45,367 bases of DNA from Gammaproteobacteria bacterium (GTDB lineage: Bacteria > Pseudomonadota > Gammaproteobacteria > Pseudomonadales > Azotimanducaceae): NCBI GenBank assembly GCA_026708185.1, contig JAPOVK010000041.1, positions 1-45,367 of the forward strand, in the 5' to 3' direction. Both the position numbers and the translations under genes were made by a program. How positions within the stretch are numbered: position 1 is the stretch's first letter; the number at the start of each line of letters is the position of its first letter. Shown here piece after piece: positions 28,578 to 36,066 of this stretch. The notes below the pieces were generated by a model. That model saw only the letters and a list, made by a program, of their open reading frames with translations, made no database searches and had not been told where the DNA came from.

Positions 28578-30016
28578 CCGATGCCCTTGAAAACGCCACC
28601 CGCGCCCTGTGGGACGCCGGCGAAATCGCGGAACGCGACGTGACCGGTTTGCTTGGCCGCCTCACCAGTCCCGGCATCGATACCGGCGAGTTGTTCTTTC
28701 AACTCGGCGAGTCCGAGTCCTGGTCCCTCGAGGATGGCATCGTCAAAAGCGGCACGTACAGCGTAGACCGAGGCGTCGGCGTCCGTGCCATCAGCGGCGA
28801 GAAGACCGGGTTCGCCTACGCCGAAGAGGTCGTCTTGCCGGCCCTCGCCAACGCCACGGATGCCGCTCGCGCGATCGCCCGCAGCGGACAAAGCGGCGCG
28901 GTCAAGGCACTCAGTCGCAACCAACCGCCTGCGCGGTATGCCGATGCGAGCCCGATCGCCTCGGCCGACGACGACTCCAAGGTCACCTTGCTGCGCGAGA
29001 TCGACGCCTTCACGCGCGCGTTGGATCCGGCTGTCAAGGAGGTCACGGTGCGCGTCTCGCTGAACCACGACATCAACCTGGTGGTCGCGACCGACGGCAC
29101 GATGAGCGCTGATGTTCGGCCCCTCGCGCGTTTTGACGTCATGGTGATCGCCGAGCGCAAGGGCCGACGGGAACGTGGCTTCGGGGGCGGCGGCGGACGT
29201 TTCGATACCGCTTGGCTGTTCGCCACGGATGCCGCCCAGCGGTACGCCCGGGAAGCGGTACGGACGGCGCTCGTCAATCTCGACGGCATCGACGCCCCGG
29301 CAGGAACGATGCCCGTGGTGCTCGGACCCGGTTGGCCTGGCGTGCTGCTCCACGAGGCCGTCGGCCACGGCCTGGAGGGCGACTGCAACCGCAAGGGCAC
29401 GTCGGCCTTCGCCGGTCGCATCGGCGAGAGGGTGGCCTCGGAACTGTGCACGGTCGTCGACGACGCAACGCTCCCCGACCGCCGCGGCTCGCTGACCGTC
29501 GACGACGAGGGGACGCCCGGACAGCGCACGACGCTCATAGAGGACGGCGTCCTGGTCGGCTACATGCAGGACAAGCACAACGCCCGGCTGATGGGTGCGG
29601 CGAGTACCGGCAATGCGCGTCGGCAGTCGTATGCGCACCTGCCGATCCCCCGGATGACCAACACGTTCATGCTGCCCGGCACAACTGATCCGGACGAGAT
29701 CATCGCCAGCGTCGACAAGGGCGTCTACGCCGTCAGCTTTGGCGGAGGCCAAGTCGAGCCGACGTCCGCCAAGTTCACGTTTTCCGCCACCGAGGCATAC
29801 CTGATCGAGGGTGGCAGGATCGGCCCGCCGATTCGCGGCGCAACCCTGATCGGCAGCGGCCCCGAGGTGATGGCCAGCATTTCCATGGTCGGCAACGATC
29901 TCGAACTCGACACGGGCGTTGGCATCTGCGGCAAGGAAGGCCAGGTCGTGCCCGTGGGCGTTGGACAGCCGAGCCTGAAGATCGACGAGATCACGGTCGG
30001 TGGTACGAACGCCTAG
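28574..30016 (+). CDS. tldD: Metalloprotease TldD
   Basis: A protein of 480 residues. The zinc-binding motif HEAVGHGLEGD lies in PGWPGVLLHEAVGHGLEGDCNRKG. Other family blocks are FFQLGESESWSLEDGIVKSG, EDGVLVGYMQDKHNARLMG, RRQSYAHLPIPRMTNTFM, GVYAVSFGGGQVEPTSAKFTFSATEAYLIEGG and DLELDTGVGICGKEGQVVPVGVGQP. TldD pairs with TldE (PmbA) to form a protease that processes peptides such as microcin B17 precursor and CcdA; the housekeeping role is unclear. The GTG start overlaps the yhdP stop. pmbA follows 150 bp downstream. Confidence 0.96.
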   Translation: MTDALENATRALWDAGEIAERDVTGLLGRLTSPGIDTGELFFQLGESESWSLEDGIVKSGTYSVDRGVGVRAISGEKTGFAYAEEVVLPALANATDAARAIARSGQSGAVKALSRNQPPARYADASPIASADDDSKVTLLREIDAFTRALDPAVKEVTVRVSLNHDINLVVATDGTMSADVRPLARFDVMVIAERKGRRERGFGGGGGRFDTAWLFATDAAQRYAREAVRTALVNLDGIDAPAGTMPVVLGPGWPGVLLHEAVGHGLEGDCNRKGTSAFAGRIGERVASELCTVVDDATLPDRRGSLTVDDEGTPGQRTTLIEDGVLVGYMQDKHNARLMGAASTGNARRQSYAHLPIPRMTNTFMLPGTTDPDEIIASVDKGVYAVSFGGGQVEPTSAKFTFSATEAYLIEGGRIGPPIRGATLIGSGPEVMASISMVGNDLELDTGVGICGKEGQVVPVGVGQPSLKIDEITVGGTNA

Positions 30017-30019
30017 GGG

Positions 30020-30076
30020 CGTCGCTGCGGCGACGGCGCGCCACGGGCGCGATCGAGGCGAACCGCAAGCGGTTCG
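30020..30076. repeat. Two short perfect hairpins between tldD and pmbA
   Basis: CGTCGC (30020-30025), TGCG loop, GCGACG (30030-30035). Then CGAACCGC (30059-30066), AA loop, GCGGTTCG (30069-30076). The second has the CCGC-loop-GCGG core also found at 6473-6492, at 44828-44846 and in the long units of the arrays near lpxC and ftsQ. They lie in the 150 bp gap between tldD and pmbA. Confidence 0.55.
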
Positions 30077-30166
30077 ACGCTCCGCATTCTCCCGCCGACG
30101 TAACGAGACTTGACGCAATTGACGACATTCGACTCTCCCAAGACATCTAGGCAGCGGCCTACCGGA

Positions 30167-31501
30167 ATGCCTGCGGCCGCGGACCAGACTGCCCCAAACC
30201 TCAAGAGCCTCGTCGGACAGATCCTTGACGAGGCGCATCGGTGCGGCGCCACGGCCGCCGAGGTGGCCGTGGGGAACACGACGGGGTTGTCTGTCGGGGT
30301 CCGGAAAGGCGAACTGGAAACCGTCGAGTTCAACAACGACCGGGGGTTCGGCATCACGGTCTACGTTGGCGAGCGCAAGGGCAGCGCCAGTACTTCGGAT
30401 GCGAGTCCAGACGCTGTCCAAACCACGGTCCGCCAAGCGCTGAACATCGCCAAGTACACGGAGGCGGATCCCTGCAACGGCCTCGCGGACGCCGACTTGA
30501 TGGCGCACACTTTCCCGAACCTCGACATCGATCACCCGTGGACGGTCGACGTCGAAGACGCGAGTCGACTCGCGTTGGACGCCGAAGCGGCCGCCCTTGG
30601 CGTCGACAAGCGCATCGTCAACTCCGAGGGTGCGCGCCTCGCGACTCAGCGGGGCTGCCACGTCTACGGCAACTCGCACGGCTTCGTCGAAGCCGCATGG
30701 GGCACCCGCCACAGCTTGAGTTGCAGCGTCATCGCTGCCGACAAGGACGGGATGCAAAGCGACTACGCGTTCACCATCGGTCGCGCCGCCGACGATCTCG
30801 AAGACGCCGCCGCCGTGGGCCGAGAGGCGGGCCGACGGACCATCGCCCGGTTGGGCCACCGCGCCGTGCAGACCGGGCAGTATCCGGTGCTGTTCGACGC
30901 ACCCACGGCGAGCGGCTTGTTCGGTCACCTTTTGTCGGCGATCAGCGGCGCGAGCCTGTATCGCAAAGAATCCTACCTGCTCGACTCCTTGGGTCGCCAA
31001 GCGACCGCGCCGGGGATCACCCTGGCCGAAGACCCCCACCGTCGCAAGGGGTTCGCGAGCGCGGCCCACGACGGCGACGGCGTGGCCACCCGCGCCAAGG
31101 CCTTCGTCGACGACGGCGTGGTCAAGAGCTACATCCTCGGTTCGTACTCGGCACGCCGGCTCGGCTTGGCCACGACGGGAAACGCGGGCGGCGTATTCAA
31201 TCTCGACGTGGTCACCGATGCACAGCCGGCGACCGCGCTCATGCAGACCATGGGTACCGGCTTACTCGTCACCAGCCTGATGGGACAAGGCGTCAACTTG
31301 GTCACCGGTGACTACTCGCGAGCCGCCGCCGGGATGTGGATCAGGAACGGGGAACCGGTCTACCCGGTGGATCGGATCACAATCGCGTCGAACCTCGACG
31401 CCATGTTCAAGGGCATCGTGGCCTGCGGCGACGACATCGACAACCGGCACAACATCCGCACCGGATCGGTGCTGGTCGGGGATATGACGATCGCGGCCTA
31501 G
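30167..31501 (+). CDS. pmbA: TldE/PmbA protease subunit
   Basis: A protein of ~444 residues clearly homologous to PmbA: AEVAVGNTTGLSVGVRKGELETVEFNNDRGFGITVYVGERKGSAST, NIAKYTEADPCNGLAD, VYGNSHGFVEA, GLFGHLLSAISGASLYRKESYLLDSLG, GSYSARRLGLATTGNAGG and MGTGLLVTSLMGQGVNLVTGDYSRAAAGMWIRNGEPVYPVDRITIASNL. It lacks the HExxxH zinc site, as expected for the non-metal partner of TldD. The ATG at 30167 gives a normal N-terminus; a TTG at 30110 would add 19 residues. It converges with lpxC, 36 bp apart. Confidence 0.94.
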   Translation: MPAAADQTAPNLKSLVGQILDEAHRCGATAAEVAVGNTTGLSVGVRKGELETVEFNNDRGFGITVYVGERKGSASTSDASPDAVQTTVRQALNIAKYTEADPCNGLADADLMAHTFPNLDIDHPWTVDVEDASRLALDAEAAALGVDKRIVNSEGARLATQRGCHVYGNSHGFVEAAWGTRHSLSCSVIAADKDGMQSDYAFTIGRAADDLEDAAAVGREAGRRTIARLGHRAVQTGQYPVLFDAPTASGLFGHLLSAISGASLYRKESYLLDSLGRQATAPGITLAEDPHRRKGFASAAHDGDGVATRAKAFVDDGVVKSYILGSYSARRLGLATTGNAGGVFNLDVVTDAQPATALMQTMGTGLLVTSLMGQGVNLVTGDYSRAAAGMWIRNGEPVYPVDRITIASNLDAMFKGIVACGDDIDNRHNIRTGSVLVGDMTIAA

Positions 31502-31537
31502 CGCCGAGCGCCCACCGCACGTACGCGTCGTGCCGCT

Positions 31538-32443
31538 TCAACCAGCGGCTTGGTAAAGGTCGACCGGTGCCGCGGCGGGTACGTCGAACGTGTCAATCCG
31601 GTAGCTCTTCTGGTCGGCCAAGAGCTTGCGCAGCAACGCGTTGTTCGTGGTGTGCCCCGAGCGGTGCCCCGCGAATGCGCCGATGATCGGATGACCGCAC
31701 AGGTAGAGATCACCGATCACGTCGAGGATCTTGTGCTTGGCGAACTCGTCCTGGTAGCGCAGGCCGCCCTCGTTGATGACGCCGTCGTCGTCCAAGACCA
31801 CCGCGTTGTCGAGCCCGCCGCCCAAGGCCAGGCCCGCCGCCTGCAGCTTCGCGACATCCTTAAGGAAGCCGAACGTCCGCGCGTGGCTCACATCCCGCTC
31901 GAACGTCGCCGTGGCGAAGTCCACGACCGCGTACTGGGGCCGTCCGTCGAAGAACGGGTGGTCGTATTCCATGGTGTACTCCACCCGGAAGCCGTCGTAG
32001 GGCCGAAGCCTGGCTACGGCATCACCGTCGGCGACGGCGACCTCCCGAAGCACCCGAAGGAAGCGCTTCGGCGCCGCAACTTCCCTCACGCCGGCCCAAC
32101 GCAGAAGCCGAACGAACGGCGCCGCACTGCCATCCATCACCGGCAACTCTTCGCCGGCCACGTCCACGAAGGCATTGTCGACGCCGAGGCCCGCAAGGGC
32201 CGCCAGCAGGTGTTCGACCGTCGCCACACGGGCGTCGCCAAGCCCCAACGTGGTTGCCAGTTTCGTGTCGACCACGTTGGCAACGGTCGCCGCGATCGGC
32301 TCCTGAAGACCCTGATCGATCCGACGGAAGACGATGCCGGTACCCGCGCCAGCGGGCCGGACGGTCACGCGGGTACCACCTCCGCTGTGCAGCCCCACAC
32401 CCGCAACACTGACGGCCCTTTTTGTTGTTCTCTGCCGGAGCAA
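31538..32443 (-). CDS. lpxC: UDP-3-O-acyl-N-acetylglucosamine deacetylase
   Basis: A protein of 301 residues catalysing the committed step of lipid A synthesis. Zinc and catalytic residues: His78 in TVEHLLAALAGLGVDN, His and Asp in KHKILDVIGDLYLCGH, and His in GHRSGHTTNN. The start is TTG at 32443 (LLRQRTTKRAVSVAGVGLHSG), set by homology and by AAGGGGAGG nine bases upstream. The frame stays open upstream through part of the repeat array to 32605, but that 54-residue extension has no lipid A enzyme sequence and is probably not made from the main start. It lies downstream of ftsZ, the usual place, here separated from it by the array. Confidence 0.96.
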   Translation of the reverse strand: MLRQRTTKRAVSVAGVGLHSGGGTRVTVRPAGAGTGIVFRRIDQGLQEPIAATVANVVDTKLATTLGLGDARVATVEHLLAALAGLGVDNAFVDVAGEELPVMDGSAAPFVRLLRWAGVREVAAPKRFLRVLREVAVADGDAVARLRPYDGFRVEYTMEYDHPFFDGRPQYAVVDFATATFERDVSHARTFGFLKDVAKLQAAGLALGGGLDNAVVLDDDGVINEGGLRYQDEFAKHKILDVIGDLYLCGHPIIGAFAGHRSGHTTNNALLRKLLADQKSYRIDTFDVPAAAPVDLYQAAG

Positions 32444-32519
32444 CCGAGCCAGCCTCCCCTTGAACCGGCCGACGCAGTTTGCCCCGTCGAAGGTCTTTGG
32501 GTCTGTATCATTTTGTATC

Positions 32520-32710
32520 GGAGCCCTCAGCCGGGGAGCGCGAGGGGAAGCCCCTCGCATGGAGGAGCCCTCAGCCGGGGAGCGCGAGGGGCCTGCCCCT
32601 CGCATGGAGGAGCCCTCAGCCGGGGAGCGCGAGGGGAAGCCCCTCGCATGGAAGAGCCCCCAGCCGGGGAGCGCCCCGCCGCGAAGCGGAGGGCGGGGCC
32701 CTGCCCCTCG
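32520..32710 (+). repeat. Tandem array of four palindromic repeat units between lpxC and ftsZ
   Basis: Units begin at 32520, 32564, 32609 and 32653 (periods 44, 45, 44 bp). Each reads GGAGCCCTCAGCC, GGGGAGC, then arms GCGAGGGG and CCCCTCGC with a 3-4 base loop, then ATGGA. The fourth unit is longer (~58 bp) because its hairpin is replaced by GCCCCGCC...GGGCGGGGC built round a CCGCGAAGCGG core. It fills most of the 287 bp gap; the remaining 76 bp (32444-32519) is the lpxC leader. Its hairpins could end the ftsZ transcript or stabilise it, but no U-tract follows. Confidence 0.92.
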
Positions 32711-32730
32711 AATAACAAGGCCGCCCTCGT

Positions 32731-33876
32731 TCAGCTCGCATTGCGCCGCAGAAACGACGGCAAATCGAGAATCTCCGAGTCGTCCGCCTCGAGTGGCGGT
32801 GGCGGTTCAGCGCCAGCGCTTCGGGCACGTCCGATCGCCGGCTCATCGTAGCCGCGGTACTCGCCAGGCGCCGCCGCTGGTGCCGTGTCCAAGTTGCCGA
32901 CGGCGGCCAGCCCAGGCTTTCGTTCTCCACCCAACCCGGTAGCCACCACGGTTACGCGCATGTCCTCGCCGATGTCCGGGTCATTTACCGCTCCGACGAC
33001 CACCGTGGCCTCCTTGGCCGCGAATTCCCGGACCATGGTCCCCACATCCGCGTACTCGCGGATCCCCAAGCTCGGACCGGTCGTGATGTTGACCAGAACC
33101 CCACGGGCGTCGTGCAGGTCGACGTCCTCGAGCAGGGGGCTGTGAATCGCCTTTTCCGTCGCCTCCTGGGCACGGCCCTCGCCGCTCGCCTGGCCGGTGC
33201 CCATGATCGCGACGCCGCGCTCCCGCATCACGGTGCAGACGTCGGCGAAATCGACGTTGATCCGTCCCGGCCGCAGGATGATGTCGGCAATCCCCTGCAC
33301 CGCCCCGAGCAGTACATCGTTGGACGCCGAGAAAGCGTCCTCCATGGTGACCTCCTCGGGGAGCACGGTGAGCAGCTTGTCGTTGGGGATGGCGATCAAG
33401 GAGTCGACGTGATGCGTCAGTTCGACGATGCCCTGCTGTGCCGCCTTGGTCCGGTTCTCCCACGCGAAGGGCTTGGTCACCACGCCGACGGTGAGGGTGT
33501 CCAGGTCCTTGGCAATCTGCGCCACAACCGGTGCCGCGCCAGTGCCCGTGCCGCCGCCCATGCCCGCAGTCACGAACACCATGTCGGCACCGGTGATCGC
33601 ATCCTGCAGGCGCGCCCGGTCCTCCATCGCCGCAGCACGCCCGATATCAGGATCCGCACCCGCGCCCAGCCCCTTGGTCACCTCCGCACCGATCTGCATG
33701 GTGATTCCGGGGTCGAGTTCGCCAAGCGCCTGCAAGTCCGTATTGGCGGCGATGAACTCAACGCCGGATACCGACTTCGACACCATGTGCTCGACGGCAT
33801 TGCCGCCGCAGCCCCCGATACCGATCACCTTGATCACGGCCGTTCGCGACGGCGATTCAACCAGCTCAAATGACAT
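32731..33876 (-). CDS. ftsZ: Cell-division tubulin homologue FtsZ
   Basis: A protein of 381 residues with GTP-binding VIGIGGCGGNAVEHM, tubulin signature AGMGGGTGTGAAPVVAQ, T7-loop RINVDFADVCTVM, a short linker and the conserved C-terminal peptide EILDLPSFLRRNAS that binds FtsA and ZipA. FtsZ polymerises into the division ring. AAGGAG precedes the ATG by seven bases. It follows ftsA with a 37 bp gap. The C-terminal linker is short and Pro/Ala/Glu-rich, with no repeat insertion. Confidence 0.97.
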   Translation of the reverse strand: MSFELVESPSRTAVIKVIGIGGCGGNAVEHMVSKSVSGVEFIAANTDLQALGELDPGITMQIGAEVTKGLGAGADPDIGRAAAMEDRARLQDAITGADMVFVTAGMGGGTGTGAAPVVAQIAKDLDTLTVGVVTKPFAWENRTKAAQQGIVELTHHVDSLIAIPNDKLLTVLPEEVTMEDAFSASNDVLLGAVQGIADIILRPGRINVDFADVCTVMRERGVAIMGTGQASGEGRAQEATEKAIHSPLLEDVDLHDARGVLVNITTGPSLGIREYADVGTMVREFAAKEATVVVGAVNDPDIGEDMRVTVVATGLGGERKPGLAAVGNLDTAPAAAPGEYRGYDEPAIGRARSAGAEPPPPLEADDSEILDLPSFLRRNAS

Positions 33877-33913
33877 GTCTACTCTCCTTAGTCCACGGCC
33901 GTCGGCCGCCTTG

Positions 33914-35146
33914 TCACAGGTTGTTGTTTATCCAGCTCTTCATGCGAGAAAAGACACCCTTGCGCGCGGCGCTCTTGCCGCCGTGCTCGAGTTCCTCTCG
34001 CCAGCCATACATCAGGAGTCCAACGCCCGTGGCGTAGATGGGATTCCTTACGATGTCCGTCAGCCCGGCAACACTGCTTGGCACGGCCAGGCATACGGGC
34101 ATGTGGAAAACCTCCTCGGCGAGTTCCACAACGCCCTCCATCTTGGCGGCGCCGCCTGTCAATACGACGCCCGATGCGATCAACTGCTCGAAGCCACTGC
34201 GCTGGAGTTCGCGCTGCACCAGGCGAAACAGCTCCTCGTAGCGCGACTCCACCACCTCGGCAAGCGTTTGCCGCGACAACTCCCGCGGCGGTCGGTCGCC
34301 GACGCCGGGGACGCGAATGGTCTCGGTGGGCTTGGCCAGTTGGGTCAGCGCGCAGGCCCACTTCACCTTGATCTCCTCGGCATGCGGCGTCGGCGTCCGC
34401 AAGGTCATGGCGATGTCGTTGGTCACTTGGTCGCCCGCGATCGGGATCACGGACGTGTGCCGGATCGCGCCGTCGGTGAAAACCGCGATGTCCGTCGTGC
34501 CGCCGCCGATGTCCACGAGGCAGACGCCAAGGTTGCGCTCGTCATCCGAGAGCGTCGCGTAGCTCGACGCGAGCTGCTCGAGGATGATGTCGTCCACAAC
34601 CAGACCGCAGCGTTCAATGCATTTCTCGACGTTCTGCACCGCGTTCGCCGCGCAGTGCACGAGGTGGACTTTCGCCTCCAAGCGCACGCCCGACATGCCG
34701 AGTGGTTCCTTCACGCCTTCCTGGCTGTCCACCAGGTACTCCTGCGGCAGGACGTGCAGCAGTTTCTGATCCGCCGGTATCGCGACGGCCTGCGCCGCGT
34801 CGATGACCCGTTCGATATCTTGGGGATAGACCTCTCGATCGCGTACGGCGACGATGCCGTGCGAGTTCATGCCACGCACATGGCTGCCCGCGATGCCGGC
34901 GTAGACCGACTCGATCTCGCCGCCGACCATGAGTTCAGCCTCTTCCACCGCGCGCTGGATTGATTGCACGGTGGACTCGATGTTCACCACGACACCCTTT
35001 CTCAAGCCGTGCGACGGGTGGGAACCGATCCCGATCACCTCCAGTTCGCCGCCGGGGGCCTGTTCGCCGACCACGGCTGCCACCTTGCTGGTGCCGATGT
35101 CGAGACCGACGATCCTTCGACTCTGTTCGTTCGCCGTTGCCGCCAC
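33914..35146 (-). CDS. ftsA: Cell-division actin homologue FtsA
   Basis: A protein of 410 residues: [117 protein letters not shown] and the C-terminal amphipathic helix GVFSRMKSWINNNL that tethers it to the membrane. FtsA anchors FtsZ and recruits late divisome proteins. The GTG start directly abuts the ftsQ stop codon. Confidence 0.97.
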   Translation of the reverse strand: MAATANEQSRRIVGLDIGTSKVAAVVGEQAPGGELEVIGIGSHPSHGLRKGVVVNIESTVQSIQRAVEEAELMVGGEIESVYAGIAGSHVRGMNSHGIVAVRDREVYPQDIERVIDAAQAVAIPADQKLLHVLPQEYLVDSQEGVKEPLGMSGVRLEAKVHLVHCAANAVQNVEKCIERCGLVVDDIILEQLASSYATLSDDERNLGVCLVDIGGGTTDIAVFTDGAIRHTSVIPIAGDQVTNDIAMTLRTPTPHAEEIKVKWACALTQLAKPTETIRVPGVGDRPPRELSRQTLAEVVESRYEELFRLVQRELQRSGFEQLIASGVVLTGGAAKMEGVVELAEEVFHMPVCLAVPSSVAGLTDIVRNPIYATGVGLLMYGWREELEHGGKSAARKGVFSRMKSWINNNL

Positions 35147-36049
35147 CTAAGGAGCCCTCAGCCCGGGGAGCGCGAGGGGCTCGTCCCTCGCAAGAGGAGC
35201 CCTCAGCCCGGGGAGCGCGAGGGGCTCGTCCCTCGCAAGGGGAGCCCTCAGCCCGGGGAGCGCCCCCGCCGCGAAGCGGGGGGCGGGGGCCTCGCCCCTC
35301 GCCAAGAGAGCCCGCGTTGAGTCCATCCGATCCGCGACTTGCCCCGCGCTATCAGGATCGGCACTCAACCAACGCACCGCCACGCCGGTCTCGTAACGGG
35401 CATCGACCCGCGCCACGCGCGCGATCTCGAACTCAAGAGCGCGCCGATGGACGACCAGGAAGCGACGAAACCGCTCGCCTAGGGACGTACTGCCCAAGAC
35501 CACCTCTACACCCCCGGCCACGGTCGCAATCCAGGTGCCTGTCTCGTCCTGTTCGAGACGATCCAGGGTCAAGTTGTCGGTGCGGGCGATCTCGTCAAGC
35601 AATGTGTTGAGACGCATGGCCTCGGCGCTGCTGGCATGGGATGCCTTGAGCACGGGCAGCCGGCTCAGCAGCGGATCGCGGTCTTCTGGCGGGAGCGCGA
35701 CGACGTTGCCGCCGGTGGTTAGATAGAGTTCGTCGTCGTCGCCCCAGCGCGCCGCCAGGGTCTGCCGGCTGACCGTGACATGGAGGATGTCCGGCCAAAG
35801 CCGCCGGACCTGCACGTCCCGCACCCAGTCGAGATCCTCAACCGCGCGCACCACATCGGACGCGCCGCTAAAGGCCGGGTGCGCCAGGGTCGAAGCCACC
35901 GCTGCCTGCACCTCCCGGCCCTCGGCGTGCGTGAGATCACCGGCGAGGCGCACGGTCTTGACGTCCACGGTGGCGAGCGTGTTCGCAAAGCTCAACGCGC
36001 CGAGCGCAGCGCCACCAAGGACCAACACCGTGATGAACGCTCGTATCAT
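35147..36049 (-). CDS. ftsQ: Cell-division protein FtsQ with a repeat-encoded C-terminal tail
   Basis: A protein of 300 residues with one N-terminal membrane helix (AFITVLVLGGAALGALSF), a POTRA domain (VKTVRLAGDLTHAEGREVQAAVA, LDWVRDVQVRRLWPDILHVTVSRQTLAARWGDDDELYLTTGG) and the FtsQ beta domain ending YETGVAVRWLSA, where the family normally stops soon after. The last ~51 residues come from the repeat array at 35151-35302, read antisense, as two copies of LRAPLARDEPLALPG plus a longer first unit. FtsQ holds FtsB/FtsL in the divisome through its C-terminal periplasmic part, so this tail would be periplasmic. murC ends 17 bp upstream, with no murB or ddl between. Confidence 0.92.
   Translation of the reverse strand: MIRAFITVLVLGGAALGALSFANTLATVDVKTVRLAGDLTHAEGREVQAAVASTLAHPAFSGASDVVRAVEDLDWVRDVQVRRLWPDILHVTVSRQTLAARWGDDDELYLTTGGNVVALPPEDRDPLLSRLPVLKASHASSAEAMRLNTLLDEIARTDNLTLDRLEQDETGTWIATVAGGVEVVLGSTSLGERFRRFLVVHRRALEFEIARVARVDARYETGVAVRWLSADPDSAGQVADRMDSTRALLARGEAPAPRFAAGALPGLRAPLARDEPLALPGLRAPLARDEPLALPGLRAP
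35151..35302 (+). repeat. Tandem array of three palindromic repeat units inside ftsQ 3' end
   Basis: Units start at 35151, 35196 and 35241, exactly 45 bp apart. The first two read GGAGCCCTCAGCCC, GGGGAGC, then GCGAGGGGC, two bases, GTCCCTCGC. The third is the long form, with GCCCCCGCC...GGGCGGGGGC round a CCGCGAAGCGG core, as in the last unit of the lpxC-ftsZ array. The array lies antisense to ftsQ and starts only a few bases from the ftsQ stop and the ftsA start. Confidence 0.93.
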
Positions 36050-36066
36050 CAGGCCACGCCTCCCAT

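Noticed and set aside
28415-31069. A long (880-codon) minus-strand open frame opposite tldD and pmbA
   Set aside because: It is antisense to two clearly conserved genes, Arg/Gly/Ala-rich and without recognisable domains; typical of GC-rich third-position bias.
32444-32605. The open frame upstream of LpxC as the true N-terminus
   Set aside because: The extra residues are repeat-derived, LpxC homologues begin at the RQRTTKR region, and a strong ribosome-binding site precedes TTG 32443.
32520-32710. The tandem array as a CRISPR
   Set aside because: Units abut each other with no variable spacers, the unit is dispersed elsewhere inside genes, and no cas genes are nearby.
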